NCBI RefSeq assembly: GCF_014356525.2
Contig: NC_052508.1
Span: forward strand, 54,880,497 to 54,944,496
Origin: Nilaparvata lugens
Lineage: Eukaryota; Arthropoda; Insecta; Hemiptera; Delphacidae
DNA: 64,000 bases
Direction of reading: 5' to 3'
Positions 12,465 to 23,140 of this stretch are shown here, piece after piece. The translations under genes were made by a program, and so were the position numbers. A model generated the notes under the pieces. The model made no database searches, had not been told where the DNA came from, and saw nothing but the letters and a program-made list of their open reading frames with translations. Positions within the stretch are counted from its first letter, which is position 1; every line of letters begins with the position of its first letter.

Positions 12465-13203
12465 TCCTATTATATAAAGCGAGCAATTTCTGTATATTAA
12501 ATCTGGTTATTTTTATATTTGGCTATTTTTATATCTGGTTATTTATGTTTTACGGATCTCGAAAACGGCTCTAACGATTTTCACGAAATTTGTAACATAG
12601 TAGGTTTATGATATAAAGATTCGATTGCACTAGGTATCATTCTATGGAAAACTCGCTAAACGACATAAAAAGGATAATTCATCCTTGGAAAACAGATGAT
12701 ATAAATCATCAGTGATCATCAGTGATTCCGTCGTCTCTCGATAACAGAAGATGCGTGTGCCTGTGTGGGAGAGAGACAGAATTATTTCCAGCTGTGTAAT
12801 CATAATCAATCAGCGAGAAATTTTATCTTGCTAGACAATTTAATCGATTTGATCAACATAATCTGATTTGTTGACATGACATGATAATCCTCCTAAACTA
12901 GTAATTCTCAAAATTGATCATTATTTGACAATTTCAAGTGATTAGTGAGTGTTATTTTGTTATTCAATTTGGTGTGTATATAATCTAAATTATAATTTTT
13001 TTGTTTTCAAATTTTTGAACAGAAAATTGATCCTGAATTCAAGTGTATGGAACATAACCTACTTTTTGGACTATTTATAGGGTATAAATCAAAATTCGGG
13101 AAAGAAACAGTTTTGGGCTGTGCTGTTAGTACTTCCCCATTCATTTTAAAGAATTGTGTTTGGTTTATCAAAAATAACGAGCGAAGCTCGGTGCCCCGAT
13201 ATT
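12465..13203 (+). mobile_element. Helitron/Helentron-like element, long copy
   Basis: Starts TCCTATTATATAAAGCGAGC after an A, and ends after a hairpin CGAGC-GAA-GCTCG followed by GGTGCCCCGATATT. Both ends and an internal block (GATCTCGAAAACGGCTCTAAC) are shared with the shorter copy at 31223-31612. The subterminal 3' hairpin and TC start fit Helitron-type elements, but the CTRR end of canonical Helitrons is absent, which is why Helentron-like is suggested. Its last 200 bases resemble repeats near 35320-35490 and 46355-46515. No coding sequence. Confidence 0.6.
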
Positions 13204-13208
13204 TGGAG

Positions 13209-13357
13209 TGATTTACTGAGTGGATTGAAGAAACAGCAATATTGTTGGTCAATCCAGACGTCTAGGTCCACATCATTAGAACAAAAACATAGTCATTTAC
13301 ACTTTGAAATAAATTGAAAATATTACAACAATACCAATCAATATAACGAATATTATT
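13209..13357. repeat. 149-bp direct repeat, right copy
   Basis: Second copy of the unit at 12307-12455. It abuts the next mobile element directly. It is too long to be a transposon target duplication, so a local duplication that included or preceded the element insertion is likely. Confidence 0.85.
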
Positions 13358-13629
13358 GACCGAGCGAAGTGAGGTCCAAGATTCAAGTCGACGGTTTGGC
13401 ATTTCTTTTAATGTTAAAATGTTTAAATGATTATATTATGCGCATTTACGGCGAAACGCGGTAATAGATTTTTAAGAACTTTGACAGGTATGTTCCTTCT
13501 TAAATTGTGCGTCGACGTATATACAAGGTTTTTGGAAATTTTGCATTTCAAGGATGATATAGAAGGAAAAAGGAGCATCCTTAATACGCCAATATTAGGG
13601 TGAAAATCAGACTATAGAATTATTCATCA

Positions 13630-13852
13630 CTAGCCGTCAGGCTCGCTTCGCTCGCCATATCCGTCTAGCCAGGGGGCTCCGCCCCCTGGACCCCCGACTG
13701 GATCGTCCAAAAATGAGATCAGCAGGCTCGCTTCGCTCGCCTGCATTTTTCATTTGAGCATTTTTATCATATGTTAGGACAATCCAGTCGGGGGTCCAGA
13801 CTAAACGTCTGGCTAATCGGATACGGCGAGTGAAGCGAGCCTGACGGCTAGA
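13630..13852. repeat. Large palindrome within the Helitron 3' part
   Basis: CTAGCCGTCAGGCTCGCTTC at the left is mirrored by GAAGCGAGCCTGACGGCTAG at the right. The GGGGGTCCAG/CTGGACCCCC and CCAGTCGGGGG blocks also pair inwards, giving arms of roughly 100 bases. A copy of GGCTCGCTTCGCTCGCC sits again near the centre. It is much more GC-rich than its surroundings. Confidence 0.75.
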
Positions 13853-14295
13853 AATATAATATTCCCAGGATTGAAGTAGCTGCGCCCAATCAATTTTTCC
13901 GCGATAAATGCATTTAAATCTTCAACTTGGTGCCAACCTAACAAAGTCAACTCAACTTAATGCCAACCTGACAAAATTATTAATTTAGTTGCCAGTTAAC
14001 AACTGTTTCGAAGAGGTACTCTATCTAGATTATAGTTCTATAGTAACATATGATATGGAAATTTCAATTATAATTAAGAGATTGGGAGAAGAAGAATATA
14101 CATGCTGAAAGACGAACTTTAAACCCTTAAAACCAACCCTTAGAGTTGAAATATTGCCAAAAGATTTCTTAGTGCGCCTCTAAAGGGCCAACTGAACATA
14201 CCTACCAAATTTGAACGTTTTTGGTCCGGTAGATTTTTAGTTATGCGAGTGAGTGAGTGAGTGAGTGAGTGCCATTTCGCTTTTATATATATAGA
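13630..14295 (-). mobile_element. Non-autonomous Helitron (minus strand), nested
   Basis: On the minus strand it begins TCTATATATATAAAAGCGAA, followed by a CACT microsatellite (GAGT repeats at about 14245-14271 on plus). It ends in GCCTGACGGCTAG with a host T after it and a host A before the start. TC start, CTAG end and insertion between A and T are the canonical Helitron signature. No Rep/helicase gene is present. Its 3' part is a large palindrome (13630-13852). Confidence 0.85.
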
Positions 14296-14426
14296 TAAAT
14301 CAGCTGACAAGTGATTACACAGATGTGTGGAGAAGCCAGTCTATTGCTGTATTTCCATATATTCAAGGTCTATAGTTTCAATCAGGTACTTGTGGATGAG
14401 GGATACTGTTCACAGAACTACTAGTT

Positions 14427-14780
14427 GAAAATATATTAATAGAATAGACTTGTGACTGAAATATTCAAAGAAGCCATACATCAGGAGATACAAGTGATAT
14501 GAAATAACTCATATTATGAGTTACTAGCTCTAGGTATATGTGTAGGGAGAGTGGTCACTGGAGACTACAGTAGATGCTATTCATTTAAACTGGGATTCAA
14601 AAGCATCAAATTTACACCCTGGTTGTTCAGAGCCAACCGGCTAAAATGTGTGGATCCATTCATCCGTCATTATCCTCTAGTCCTTTTGTGAAGAATCTAA
14701 TCTAACCCTAGACATTTATCATTATCACCAAAGGATAAGTTCATTTGATCGACATACTCATCAAATATCAGAATAATTTT
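14427..14780. other. Intergenic spacer
   Basis: No gene, hairpin or recognised repeat seen. Confidence 0.5.
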
Positions 14781-14781
14781 T

Positions 14782-14917
14782 TACTCTCCTTGCCCTATTA
14801 CCATAGGTAAGGAGAGTATTGCTTTCCGGAAAAAATTAAGGTACCCCAATTTCTAAATTTCTATCCGTTTCAAGGTCCCCTGAGTCCAAAAAAGTGGTTT
14901 TTGGGTATTGGTCTGTA

Positions 14918-14956
<39 letters not shown>

Positions 14957-14969
14957 TGTGTGTGTGTGT

Positions 14970-15025
<56 letters not shown>

Positions 15026-15700
15026 TGAGTGTATGTATGTCTGCGTACACGATATCTCACCTCCCAATAAACGGAATCACTTGAAATTTGGAACTTAAGG
15101 TCCTAACACTATAAGGATCCGACACGAACAATTTCGATCAAATGCGATTCAAGGTGGCGGCTAAAATGGCGAAATGTTGTCAAAAACAGTGTTTTTCACG
15201 ATTTTCTCAAAACGGCTCCAACGATTTTGATTAAAGTTATACCAAGAATAGTCATCGATAAGCTCTATCAACTGCCACAAGTCACATATCTGTAAAATTT
15301 CAGGAGCTCCGCCACATCTATGCAAAGTTTGAGTTTAGATTCTCAATTATCAGGCTTCAGATACAATTTAAGCAAAAAAAAATTTGAGTGCAAAAGATTG
15401 AGCATGAGAATCTCTACAATTAATGTTCAGTAACATTTTCACCTAAAATTAAGAATAAGCTCGAGATTCGAGAAAATGTGATTATCCAATTATTGCAAAC
15501 TGTTGGCAATTGTTGATTCTATTAAATGATCCACTATGAAGAGATAGCAGACCTCGTGTGTCTCCAGCGTTATTGCCCTGTCACCAGCTGGCTCAAATCT
15601 TTGAATAGTAGACTTGAGATGCGCGGGAACACTAGCGTCAGGTGATCAATTTTCATAACGGCAAGGAAAGTTGTGTGAGTGCGCCACACCAGATTTTTAT
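14782..15700 (-). mobile_element. Hairpin-ended repeat with (CA)n core, copy 1
   Basis: The minus-strand copy of a family also present at 28961-29684 on the plus strand. Shared features are a conserved body (CTCAAACTTTGCATAG, AGCTTATCGATGAC, GTATCGCATTTGATC in element sense), a CA/TG microsatellite (here 14921-15020) and a terminal hairpin (14782-14818) built from ACTCTCC/GGAGAGT arms. It has no coding capacity; His/Val-repeat ORFs here only reflect the microsatellite. Class is uncertain. Confidence 0.7.
14921..15020. repeat. (TG)n microsatellite
   Basis: About 100 bases of TG repeat with two interruptions by an extra G. It lies inside the hairpin-ended element, whose second copy has a much shorter CA tract, so the expansion happened after the copies separated. 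Confidence 0.9.
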
Positions 15701-15704
15701 AATT

Positions 15705-17243
15705 TTTAAATGATGCCATGTTGAAATGGAATGAGAATCATCAATAATCTCTCATATTTTATTGATGCATGACATTCGTTCATTCTATCTCATTCCGTTA
15801 CTTGTAGTAGCCTCAAGAAAATGTGAATGTTCAATGTTGTTCATGGGCCTACATATTTGGTACTTGTTATTTGGTATCAAGCTGGGAATTCAACCCGGCA
15901 TTCAAGAAGAGAGATCGATTTCGAACAAGTTATCGAGAATAATATGATGTTTGTACGCAGTAGAAGCCTTGCTTTGCGTTGCGTTGGCAGGCAACTGTCC
16001 CAAGAGGGTTGCCTCGGTCGATTCATCACAAAAAGTAAGCAACTCTCGCGAGGTTGCTCGACGGTCGCCTTCAGCCCTACATCACAACACAGACCTTTTC
16101 CATCAAGTGAAGAATGCGCGCGTTCCGAATCACTGTTAGCCGATCCCTGTCGAATAAATATTGGGTATACACGTACAGAGAGTTGTAAAATATTCCAGAA
16201 ATATCTCGACTATCAATACTATCTAGAGTTGAGTTGTCAATAGATTGTCAATAGAGTTGTGTAGAGTTGTATTCCGGTATTTACGTTTTGATGGTAGTGT
16301 CATATAAAAACTCTTTCATTCTTGGTTGGATGGAAAATTCCAGAAAACACATTGGCAACCATAGGCTTTGCAACTGTTGGATTTTTCCCTCTACTTGATA
16401 AAATTTACCTGATCTTGTAATAAAGCATCCGATCAATATGATAAGAGTGAGGAGTGAAGGTGACATAGAAGTTAAAAGTTTGAAAATAGAGAGAACATTG
16501 AAAAATTAGCATTCACGAAAATATCTTCATTATTGAGGATATAACAAAATGGAACTGAGTAAATGATAGATGAACGAGTATATGGAGAGTATGGGATTTG
16601 AAATGTGTAAAGAATGATCATGGAATAGTTTATTGTTTATAAGTTTCACTGTTGAATAAGTGGGAGGAAGACCCAATTAAGATACAAGTAGCCTACATTT
16701 TTACCACTACTGCATTTAACATACATTTTGATATACTAGAATACATTTTGAGATCACTATTTTCACTATATTCACCACTACTGCATCCAACATACATTTT
16801 TGGATAATGTTTGGTTGATACGCCATTTTATTGTCTTTTTTCTGTTAAGGGCTACTTGTATGTTGTATACATAGATATACAAATCTCAGTACCCCTTTTG
16901 AATTATTTATATTTGATTGAATGAAAAAGACTAAGAAATTGTCAAAAACCACAGATTTATTGATACTTAGAAAGACCGGTTTCGATTATTACACCATTGT
17001 CAATCTCTGATAAACAATGAAAAAGAAGAAAAAGACTTAGATTTGAAAATGGCATGAATGTCCGAAACATGTTGTGGTAAAATAATTCAAAAAGGGTAGT
17101 AAGATTTGTATTTCTATTTATTTTGGGATAACTATTTTCCAATAAAGGATACTGTAATGTATGGTGACGATTCCCTGACTGCAACTGCTCTGTATTTTAG
17201 TAGGTAGCTACATTTTCTCATGATAAATTCAGTCAATTTTTGA
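15705..17243. other. Intergenic, one GC-richer patch
   Basis: Around 15950-16150 the sequence is more GC-rich than its surroundings and open in two plus frames (138 and 62 codons). Neither product resembles a known protein, and no convincing splice-site pair was found. The rest is AT-rich with no recognised element. Confidence 0.4.
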
Positions 17244-17371
17244 TGATCTCTCACACTTTATTTCTGAGTAACTGGGTTACCATTAAATGATCTCTCACAC
17301 TTTATTTCTGAGTAACTGGGTTACCATTAAATGATCTCTCACACTTTATTTCTGAGTAACTGGGTTACCAT
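17244..17371. repeat. Three tandem copies of a 44-bp unit
   Basis: Unit TGATCTCTCACACTTTATTT...CCATTAAA is repeated at 17244, 17288 and 17332. The units look identical apart from the truncated third. There is no spacer, so this is a minisatellite and not a CRISPR array. Confidence 0.95.
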
Positions 17372-17499
17372 CTAAATTTTAGAATGAGCATCAATAGGAT
17401 CATATCCAATCTGATTGAATTAAGATGATACAGCTTGAAATATACTATTATACAAAATCAAAATTCAATAGTCGTAGATTCTAGAATATACTACTACTA

Positions 17500-17814
17500 G
17501 TGCCGGTTGCACAAAAGCCGCTTAAATTTCAATCGTGATTAATTGTAGTAGATTCATTTTTTTGGACTCAAAATAGTGTCTGAATCAAGATATCATTTTT
17601 ACATAATCACCAGACTGTGTATTCCAAATTAAGGTTTGGAGCGGTTTTGGGCAAATGACTGTTGTTTTCACCTGGATTGTATTTTGTATATGAATTAATA
17701 AATAATTTCACAAGAACCAATCAGAGAAGCCGTCTTTTCAAAAATGCCTTCTCTGATTGGTTCTCGTTAAATCAACCACGGTTAAAATTCAACCGTCTTT
17801 TGTGCAACCAGGCC
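17500..17814. mobile_element. PIF/Harbinger-like MITE, interrupted copy
   Basis: Terminal inverted repeats GTGCCGGTTGCACAAAAG and CTTTTGTGCAACCAGGCC are flanked by a 3-bp duplication CTA (17497-17499 and 17815-17817). A CAATCAGAGAAGCC inner repeat pairs with its complement. Compared with the 153-bp copy at 33373, about 150 extra bases lie between the left arm and the centre; these resemble the repeat family at 35320-35490. A 3-bp TSD fits PIF/Harbinger. Confidence 0.8.
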
Positions 17815-17934
17815 CTAGAATTCTATTTGAAATTGACTTCTGTTAACACAGTCTGAAGTCTGAACATGAATCAATAGAGTTTTGCAATTAATCTCTTCTA
17901 TAGTTCTATTCACCATACTTGTATTCTCACTTAC

Positions 17935-18330
17935 TTGAAATGCTGAGCTTCTGCCAACTCGACCTGCACAAGAATCAATAGCATTTCAACCCGGTCTCGA
18001 GTGAGATCTTCAATAGGGAAAGATGAAGATGGAAAATTCGTGGCGGAACAGTCATATCGTGTACCATTTGACTGGTTTTCCACTTGAAGTGAAACGGTAG
18101 CCGGTTTCCATACACGCGTGGGCTCTCATCTCCAAATCCTTGAATACGGAAAGAAAATAGAGGAGCTGCCATTGTTGATAGAACGATTCCCAAGTATCAT
18201 AACTCTTCACACAACCATCCAATCCGGATAAATTCTCTTCCTGTGAAGAGTGATCTCCCCACCAACACAATAAATGAATCCTCTATGCTTTTGCTCGATA
18301 AATTGTAGCTTAGCTCCGTCGATGCAAATC
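17935..18330 (-). other. Possible exon of an unidentified gene
   Basis: This stretch is clearly more GC-rich than its surroundings and ends in a consensus donor (CAA followed by GTAAGT, 17934-17929). The frame leading into the donor reads EDLTRDRVEMLLILVQVELA and is open back about 60 codons, to a TGA near 18130. Two other minus frames are open upstream (72 codons each), which may indicate frameshifted coding sequence or chance. I do not recognise the protein, no ATG-led frame reaches the donor, and no partner exon was found. It could equally be a degraded retroelement. Confidence 0.3.
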
Positions 18331-18379
18331 CGCTTACAACTTACAACAGACGAATCTCATCAACAAACTCAGAAACGTT

Positions 18380-18735
18380 GCTCTATTTGATATGAACCTC
18401 ATCATGATGTATATTATAGATATAATGAAAATCTACGAAGTTAAAATGCAAATGAGGATCTATTTAAAATGAACCTCATCATGATATCAAAGATATTGAA
18501 AATCTAGTGAATATGCGAATGGGGCTCTATTTGAAATGAACCTCATCATGATATTAGACATATATTGAAAATCTAGTGAATATACGAATGAAGCTTTTTT
18601 TTTATATGATCCTCATCCTTATATTATAGATGTATTGGAAATCTAGTGAATATGCGAATGGGGCTCTATTTGATATGAACCTCATCATGATATTATAGAC
18701 ATATTGAAAATCTAGTGAATATGCAAATGGGGCAG
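18380..18735. repeat. Minisatellite, about five units of 65-78 bp
   Basis: Repeated units start CTCTATTTGATATGAACCTC and include ATTGAAAATCTAGTGAATATG. Starts lie near 18380, 18458, 18524, 18592 and 18665. Units differ by substitutions and small indels, so the array is not very recent. Confidence 0.85.
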
Positions 18736-18959
18736 AATATAAGACATACATGTGTGAATGTGACTATATAGTGTGAATTGATCATCATAATGAAAAGTAG
18801 AGGATTATTTTTATCCTACATTGATAATTACGGTACCCGCGAAGAGCCTAAAGTTACTCTAGAGAAGATTGTTTGAGAAATACTGAGATAAGAAAACAAC
18901 TTAACGTCTTCGTATCTATGAATGAAAATACACCTCAAAGTTGATTGAAATGGTACTGA

Positions 18960-19082
18960 TGATGCCAAAATGAGCTTTTTCGCTTGTGAGTGGGTAATGA
19001 GAAGTGCAAAGATGATTTAGTAGATGATCAATTCGATGGGATTTGGCAGGATTTGAACCCGCGACCAGGTAGCACTTAAAGC
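18960..19082 (-). repeat. SINE fragment with B-box
   Basis: Read on the minus strand, GGTTCAAATCCTGCC (about 19045-19060) is a good tRNA-type B-box. The adjoining GAGTGGGTAATGAGA block recurs near 40875, suggesting a repeat family. No clear A-box remains. Confidence 0.45.
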
Positions 19083-19084
19083 CT

Positions 19085-19265
19085 TAAGCCCCGCACACAC
19101 ACATCGATTTTTGTACGTACGATATTTTGCCGTCCTTATGAACTCTATCAGATCAAACGAAACTTGACACACATAATCTGTTTGAAATCATCTGTTTATT
19201 CCAATAGAATTTCTAAGTACGGCAAAATATCGTACGAACAAAAATCGACGTGCGTGTAGCTAGCC
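19085..19265. mobile_element. MITE of the ATCGATTTTTG family, copy 1
   Basis: CACATCGATTTTTGTACG on the left is mirrored by CGTACGAACAAAAATCGACGTG on the right, with CAAAATATCG/CGATATTTTG inside. Related copies lie at 19525, 22920 and 24114. No coding sequence. Confidence 0.75.
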
Positions 19266-19450
19266 TTATTGACATTACTGGATTCTTCTCTTATTATGCT
19301 GCTGCCCATTGATACATAATAGTCTGCCTATTCTAAATAATATCGTACGAACAAAAATCGACGTGCGTGTAGCTAGCCTTGTTGACATTATTGGATTCTT
19401 CTCTTATTATGCTGCTGCCCATTGATATGCAATAGTCTGCCTATTCTATG
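19226..19450. repeat. 113-bp tandem duplication
   Basis: AATATCGTACGAACAAAAAT starts at 19226 and again at 19339. The following ~110 bases (TTATTATGCTGCTGCCCATTG) are nearly identical. The duplication began inside the right arm of the MITE. Confidence 0.9.
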
Positions 19451-19524
19451 CAGACTATTTTCCTGTATATGTCATTTTTCGTTTATAAAAAAATGTTATT
19501 GAAAGTTTAGTATTCTTATGTCAA

Positions 19525-19698
19525 GCCAGTTACGAGTTACACATTCATATACATTGATTTTCCAACGTTCGATTATTTGCCGTCTTTATGAGTTCTATCA
19601 GATTAAACATAACTTGACAATCATCATCTGTTCAATCTGATAGAATTTATAAGGCAACAAATCGTACGTCCAAAAATTGACGTGTATGTAACCAGCCT
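19525..19698. mobile_element. MITE of the ATCGATTTTTG family, diverged copy
   Basis: The left arm AGCCAGTTAC...CATTGATTTTCC and right arm CCAAAAATTGACGTGTATG...AACCAGCCT pair imperfectly. The centre has the AGTTCTATCAGATTAAAC block shared with the copy at 19085. Confidence 0.7.
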
Positions 19699-19699
19699 C

Positions 19700-20489
19700 A
19701 GTTGATCGGTGATGAAAAAGAGGAAATATTGAAAGTTTGAACATATTGGACGAATTATATTATTAGGGAAGCAATGTAACACCACGTTTGAAATCACCTG
19801 ACAGATGTGCAACAATGCAGAAGGCTTCTATTAAGTTGTTAATCATGCAACAATGCTTGATTACAACTCAACCACTGGTAATACAACAACAATAATGGAG
19901 TTTGACCGTTGCAACCACAAGAGGGGATCCCAACTCCCACCCCTCCCCACGGGATGGACCATCCTCCCCATGCGCATGTCAATAAAGTGTTAGCTCATCA
20001 ATGCTAATATTAAACTTAATCCCTTTGTAACGGCTCACATAGAATCTGACACGTTCTAGCACTTTGTGTGGGAAATTGGAAACAGCTCATCACCCATTAC
20101 TCATCGACAGTGGTCACTGATATATCGGTAATTAATCAATAGATTAAACAGTGACTTGTGGAGCTTGGAAGAGGCTCGTGTGTGGATTGAGTTGTTTAAT
20201 TTTGAATCTTTAATTGTAAAGATGCAATCGATACTAATTGAGTGATAATCAGCGCTCTTCTATTAATCAGTGATGGATGTATGAAAGTACTGTAATTGGT
20301 AGATTAAGAAGTGTCTGTATATTGTTTGAAACTGTGCAAATTTGTAATAGTCCAATGTGAAGAATAGAATCCTCCTAAGCTTTCCTCATGACTTTTTATT
20401 TTATTTGGAACAAAATAAGAGAAATTTGAACAATCCAATTCAAACGAAGTTATTTATTGACACACGTGATTCTCCAAAGTTTCACAAGT
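19700..20489. other. Intergenic, no recognised element
   Basis: AT-rich with a short GC-richer patch (about 19920-19980). No gene recognised. Confidence 0.5.
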
Positions 20490-20672
20490 CACTACCTCCG
20501 TAAACAAAGCCGTAGTGCATTCGTGTGACGTCAGCACAGGTAGGGCTCCTACACCAATAAAAATTCGTTGATTTCAGCTGATTTATATATTAGCTAGTGT
20601 TTTTATTGGTGAGGAGCCCAACCTGTGCTAACGTCACACGAATGCACTACGTCTTTGTTTAAGGAGGTAGTG
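20490..20672. mobile_element. MITE with about 50-bp terminal inverted repeats
   Basis: CACTACCTCCGTAAACAAAG...GTGCATTCGTGTGACGT on the left is mirrored by ACGTCACACGAATGCAC...GGAGGTAGTG on the right; the arms continue through GGGCTCC/GGAGCCC. Total about 180 bases, non-coding. Confidence 0.9.
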
Positions 20673-21977
20673 GTTGAGTCCCATTAATTATTTGCCGATA
20701 TCAGTTACCACCTTCGATGATTTAAATTGGATAAAATTGTAAATTTGGAACGATCCAATGTGAAGAATAGATGGGATAGAACCTTCCTAAGCTATCAAAT
20801 GACTTGTGATTCTCTACTTATTTTATTACTACTTTTACTAGCTCTCTTGATTTCCTCATTACTTTGTTCTCTATTTTTTAATCCAACGTTATATCTTATA
20901 TCTCATCCCAATCTTTTTCTCTTCTTCTTGATTTTCCACTAGATCTTATCCTTCTTGTTCTTCGCTTTCATATTTTCATAACACCAATCGGATTTGAGCT
21001 ACATTAGCAAATTGAATACTCAATAACATGCGCTTTCGATACTAGACGACACGCCTTGTAACACCTCTAGACTCCGCCTACCCTGTTCCTGATAGGTCGA
21101 CAGCTTGAAACGTATCTCTCAATTCTGCCAATAGATGACATCACATACTGGATGACAAATTCTCTCTCGACTCCTAACCACTTTCTCCTGATTGGTAAAT
21201 TATTGTTAGAAATGCATCTAACTTTAATTCTCGCTAATAGGTGGTAGCACTAGCTGGATAACATTTTAAATTTTAATCTCTATTAACATTCTAAATTATA
21301 TTAAATTGGATTAACATTTCAATTTATTTCAGCATTTTAAATTTCTATTTCATCCATCTATTCAATCTTATCACTTCAATATATTCAATGTTCATTCGAT
21401 AAATTTTAAATTCGTTCTCAATACAATTGACAAATCACAATGAAGCATTATCAAAGGAATAAATGGATGAATTTTCCATGTCCAATAAGAAATTTATTTG
21501 AATTCTCATTCAGAATGAGCACCCAAATCATAAACTAGAATTCAAACTCAATTCCTATACAAGAATGTGGAAAAATGGCTAATAAACATAACATTTTCTT
21601 CCACCCAATCATAATTTTTGGAAGAATTGAAGCTTTATTTGTCCATGGGACAGCATTCGCATGAGAATTTTGACTCTACCCTCCTCCCCCACCGTTTCAG
21701 TAAAATATTATTCTGGACCCGCTTCAGAAAAGGTATAATACATGAATAGAAGGCACACCGATAATTCGATAATTCACGCTAACCTCCGCATGAATTACTC
21801 TAATCAATGATGTTTCATTACGGGGAAGGAAGCCCCAGGAAATCATCACATTAACACCGGATCTGTCTAACAATGGGTAGCAAAATCAATTCAAATTTCG
21901 GCTCACAACAGCATTACGTCGATTGTCATACGATTGTTGTAACGTAGAAGAAGTGAATATGGATGGAGATGTCTGAT
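20673..21977. other. Intergenic, no recognised element
   Basis: AT-rich DNA with a CT-rich patch at 20800-20960. Nothing recognised as coding. Confidence 0.5.
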
Positions 21978-23140
21978 TGACTTATTTCAATAATCGATCA
22001 GATTAATCAGATAATCAATCAGATACATACCCCACATGGAAGATAATGCGATCACATTTATGATGATCACAGGGTGTATTGAAATCAAAGCAACATTTTT
22101 GTCACAACTAGCGACATAGCATCTATCTACTACCTTTTATACCTTCTCCAACTATACATTCAGAGCTTTCCATAGAAATGAAACTGATCAATCACGAAAT
22201 TGTCTAGGCTCAAAACAGTTTTTTACATATTTCTCGGCTCATACTTGTCAGAGTTGAGTTTATTTGCATGGGGTAACATTGAGCTTTGTGGTTTTTGAAG
22301 ATATATGACAGAGACAAGAACTAATACGAGGCAAGATAGATAGAAAACGCCATGTATGATACAAGTTCTTGAAATGAAGTGTATGCAGGATACTAAAACA
22401 TCGATATCATAAATCAACTAACACAACACATATTGGCGATGATTAACACATTTTTATCGTTCAAAGCTTGAAAATTCATTATTGTAGTAGATAACATTTT
22501 TCAGAGAAATCATTTTCCCCTCATTGCAAGCTTAAGCTGAAACTTTGAACAATCCAGAAATCGAGAATATTTACTCTTTCACTTTGATTCTTAATCACCT
22601 TTAGTACAAAACCTCATAAACAGGTGAAATTCTCGTGTGCTAGTCCACAGTCTCTTGAAACGGAGAAATTGGATTTAAGGACAATCATCTATAATGACTG
22701 GAATCAAAGAGTATATAATGAAATAAGAAACAATATAAATCCACACTTTTTCTATGTATTTCACACGATAAATTTTAATTTAATCAAAAAAATTATTTTG
22801 ACTAGATATCTTGTGGAATACATAGGAAAAAGTGTATTAATACATCGCAGCTCGGAAAGGATCAAGAAACCTTTAATACAAATTATATAATCTCTGACTT
22901 GAATGTGAATAAAGCCTGTTAAGCCAGTTACATAAACGTCGATTTTTGGACGTTCTATTTTTTGTCCTTATAAACTCTATGATTTTTACAGATGATGTTT
23001 GACAAGTTTCCTTTCATCATCTGTAAAAATCATAGAACTTATAAGGACAAAAATTCAAACGTTCAAAAATCGACGTGTATGTAACTGGCTTAACTGGCTT
23101 TATTCACATTCAAGTCAGAAAGTATGGAATTTATATTATT
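21978..23140. repeat. 1.16-kb tandem duplication, left unit
   Basis: Runs from GACTTATTTCAATAATCG to GGAATTTATATTATT and is followed immediately by a second copy. The units differ by scattered substitutions and small indels, including a 6-base GGCCTA present only in the right unit. A 227-bp foldback (22893-23119) is part of the unit, so it was inserted before the duplication. The 88-codon ORF at 22624-22890 is disrupted by indels in the right unit and is probably not coding. Confidence 0.95.
22893..23119. mobile_element. Foldback MITE, ATCGATTTTTG family
   Basis: Nearly perfect palindrome: TCTGACTTGAATGTGAATAA on the left and its complement on the right, then AAGCCAGTTACATAAACGTC paired with its complement, meeting around TTTGACAAGTTTCC. 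Arms of about 110 bases with a very short loop would fold into a long hairpin RNA if transcribed. Confidence 0.85.

Larger units (their letters stand above)
13357..14426 (-). mobile_element. Second copy of the 365-bp element, split by a Helitron
   Basis: Flanks match the copy at 11051-11415 on both sides: the left part runs to about 13629 and the right part resumes at 14296 with TAAATCAGCTGACAAG. The right part also has about 30 extra bases absent from the other copy. The interruption is a non-autonomous Helitron, so the other copy serves as an empty-site reference. Confidence 0.7.

Noticed and set aside
14836..15098. His/Thr- and Val/Cys-repeat ORFs on both strands
   Set aside because: Products of the (TG)n microsatellite; no start context or conservation.
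17244..17371. CRISPR-like direct repeats
   Set aside because: Units are contiguous without spacers and the context is an animal genome; a minisatellite.
22624..22890. 88-codon ORF in the left 1.16-kb unit
   Set aside because: The right unit has indels that break the frame, and no similarity to a known protein.
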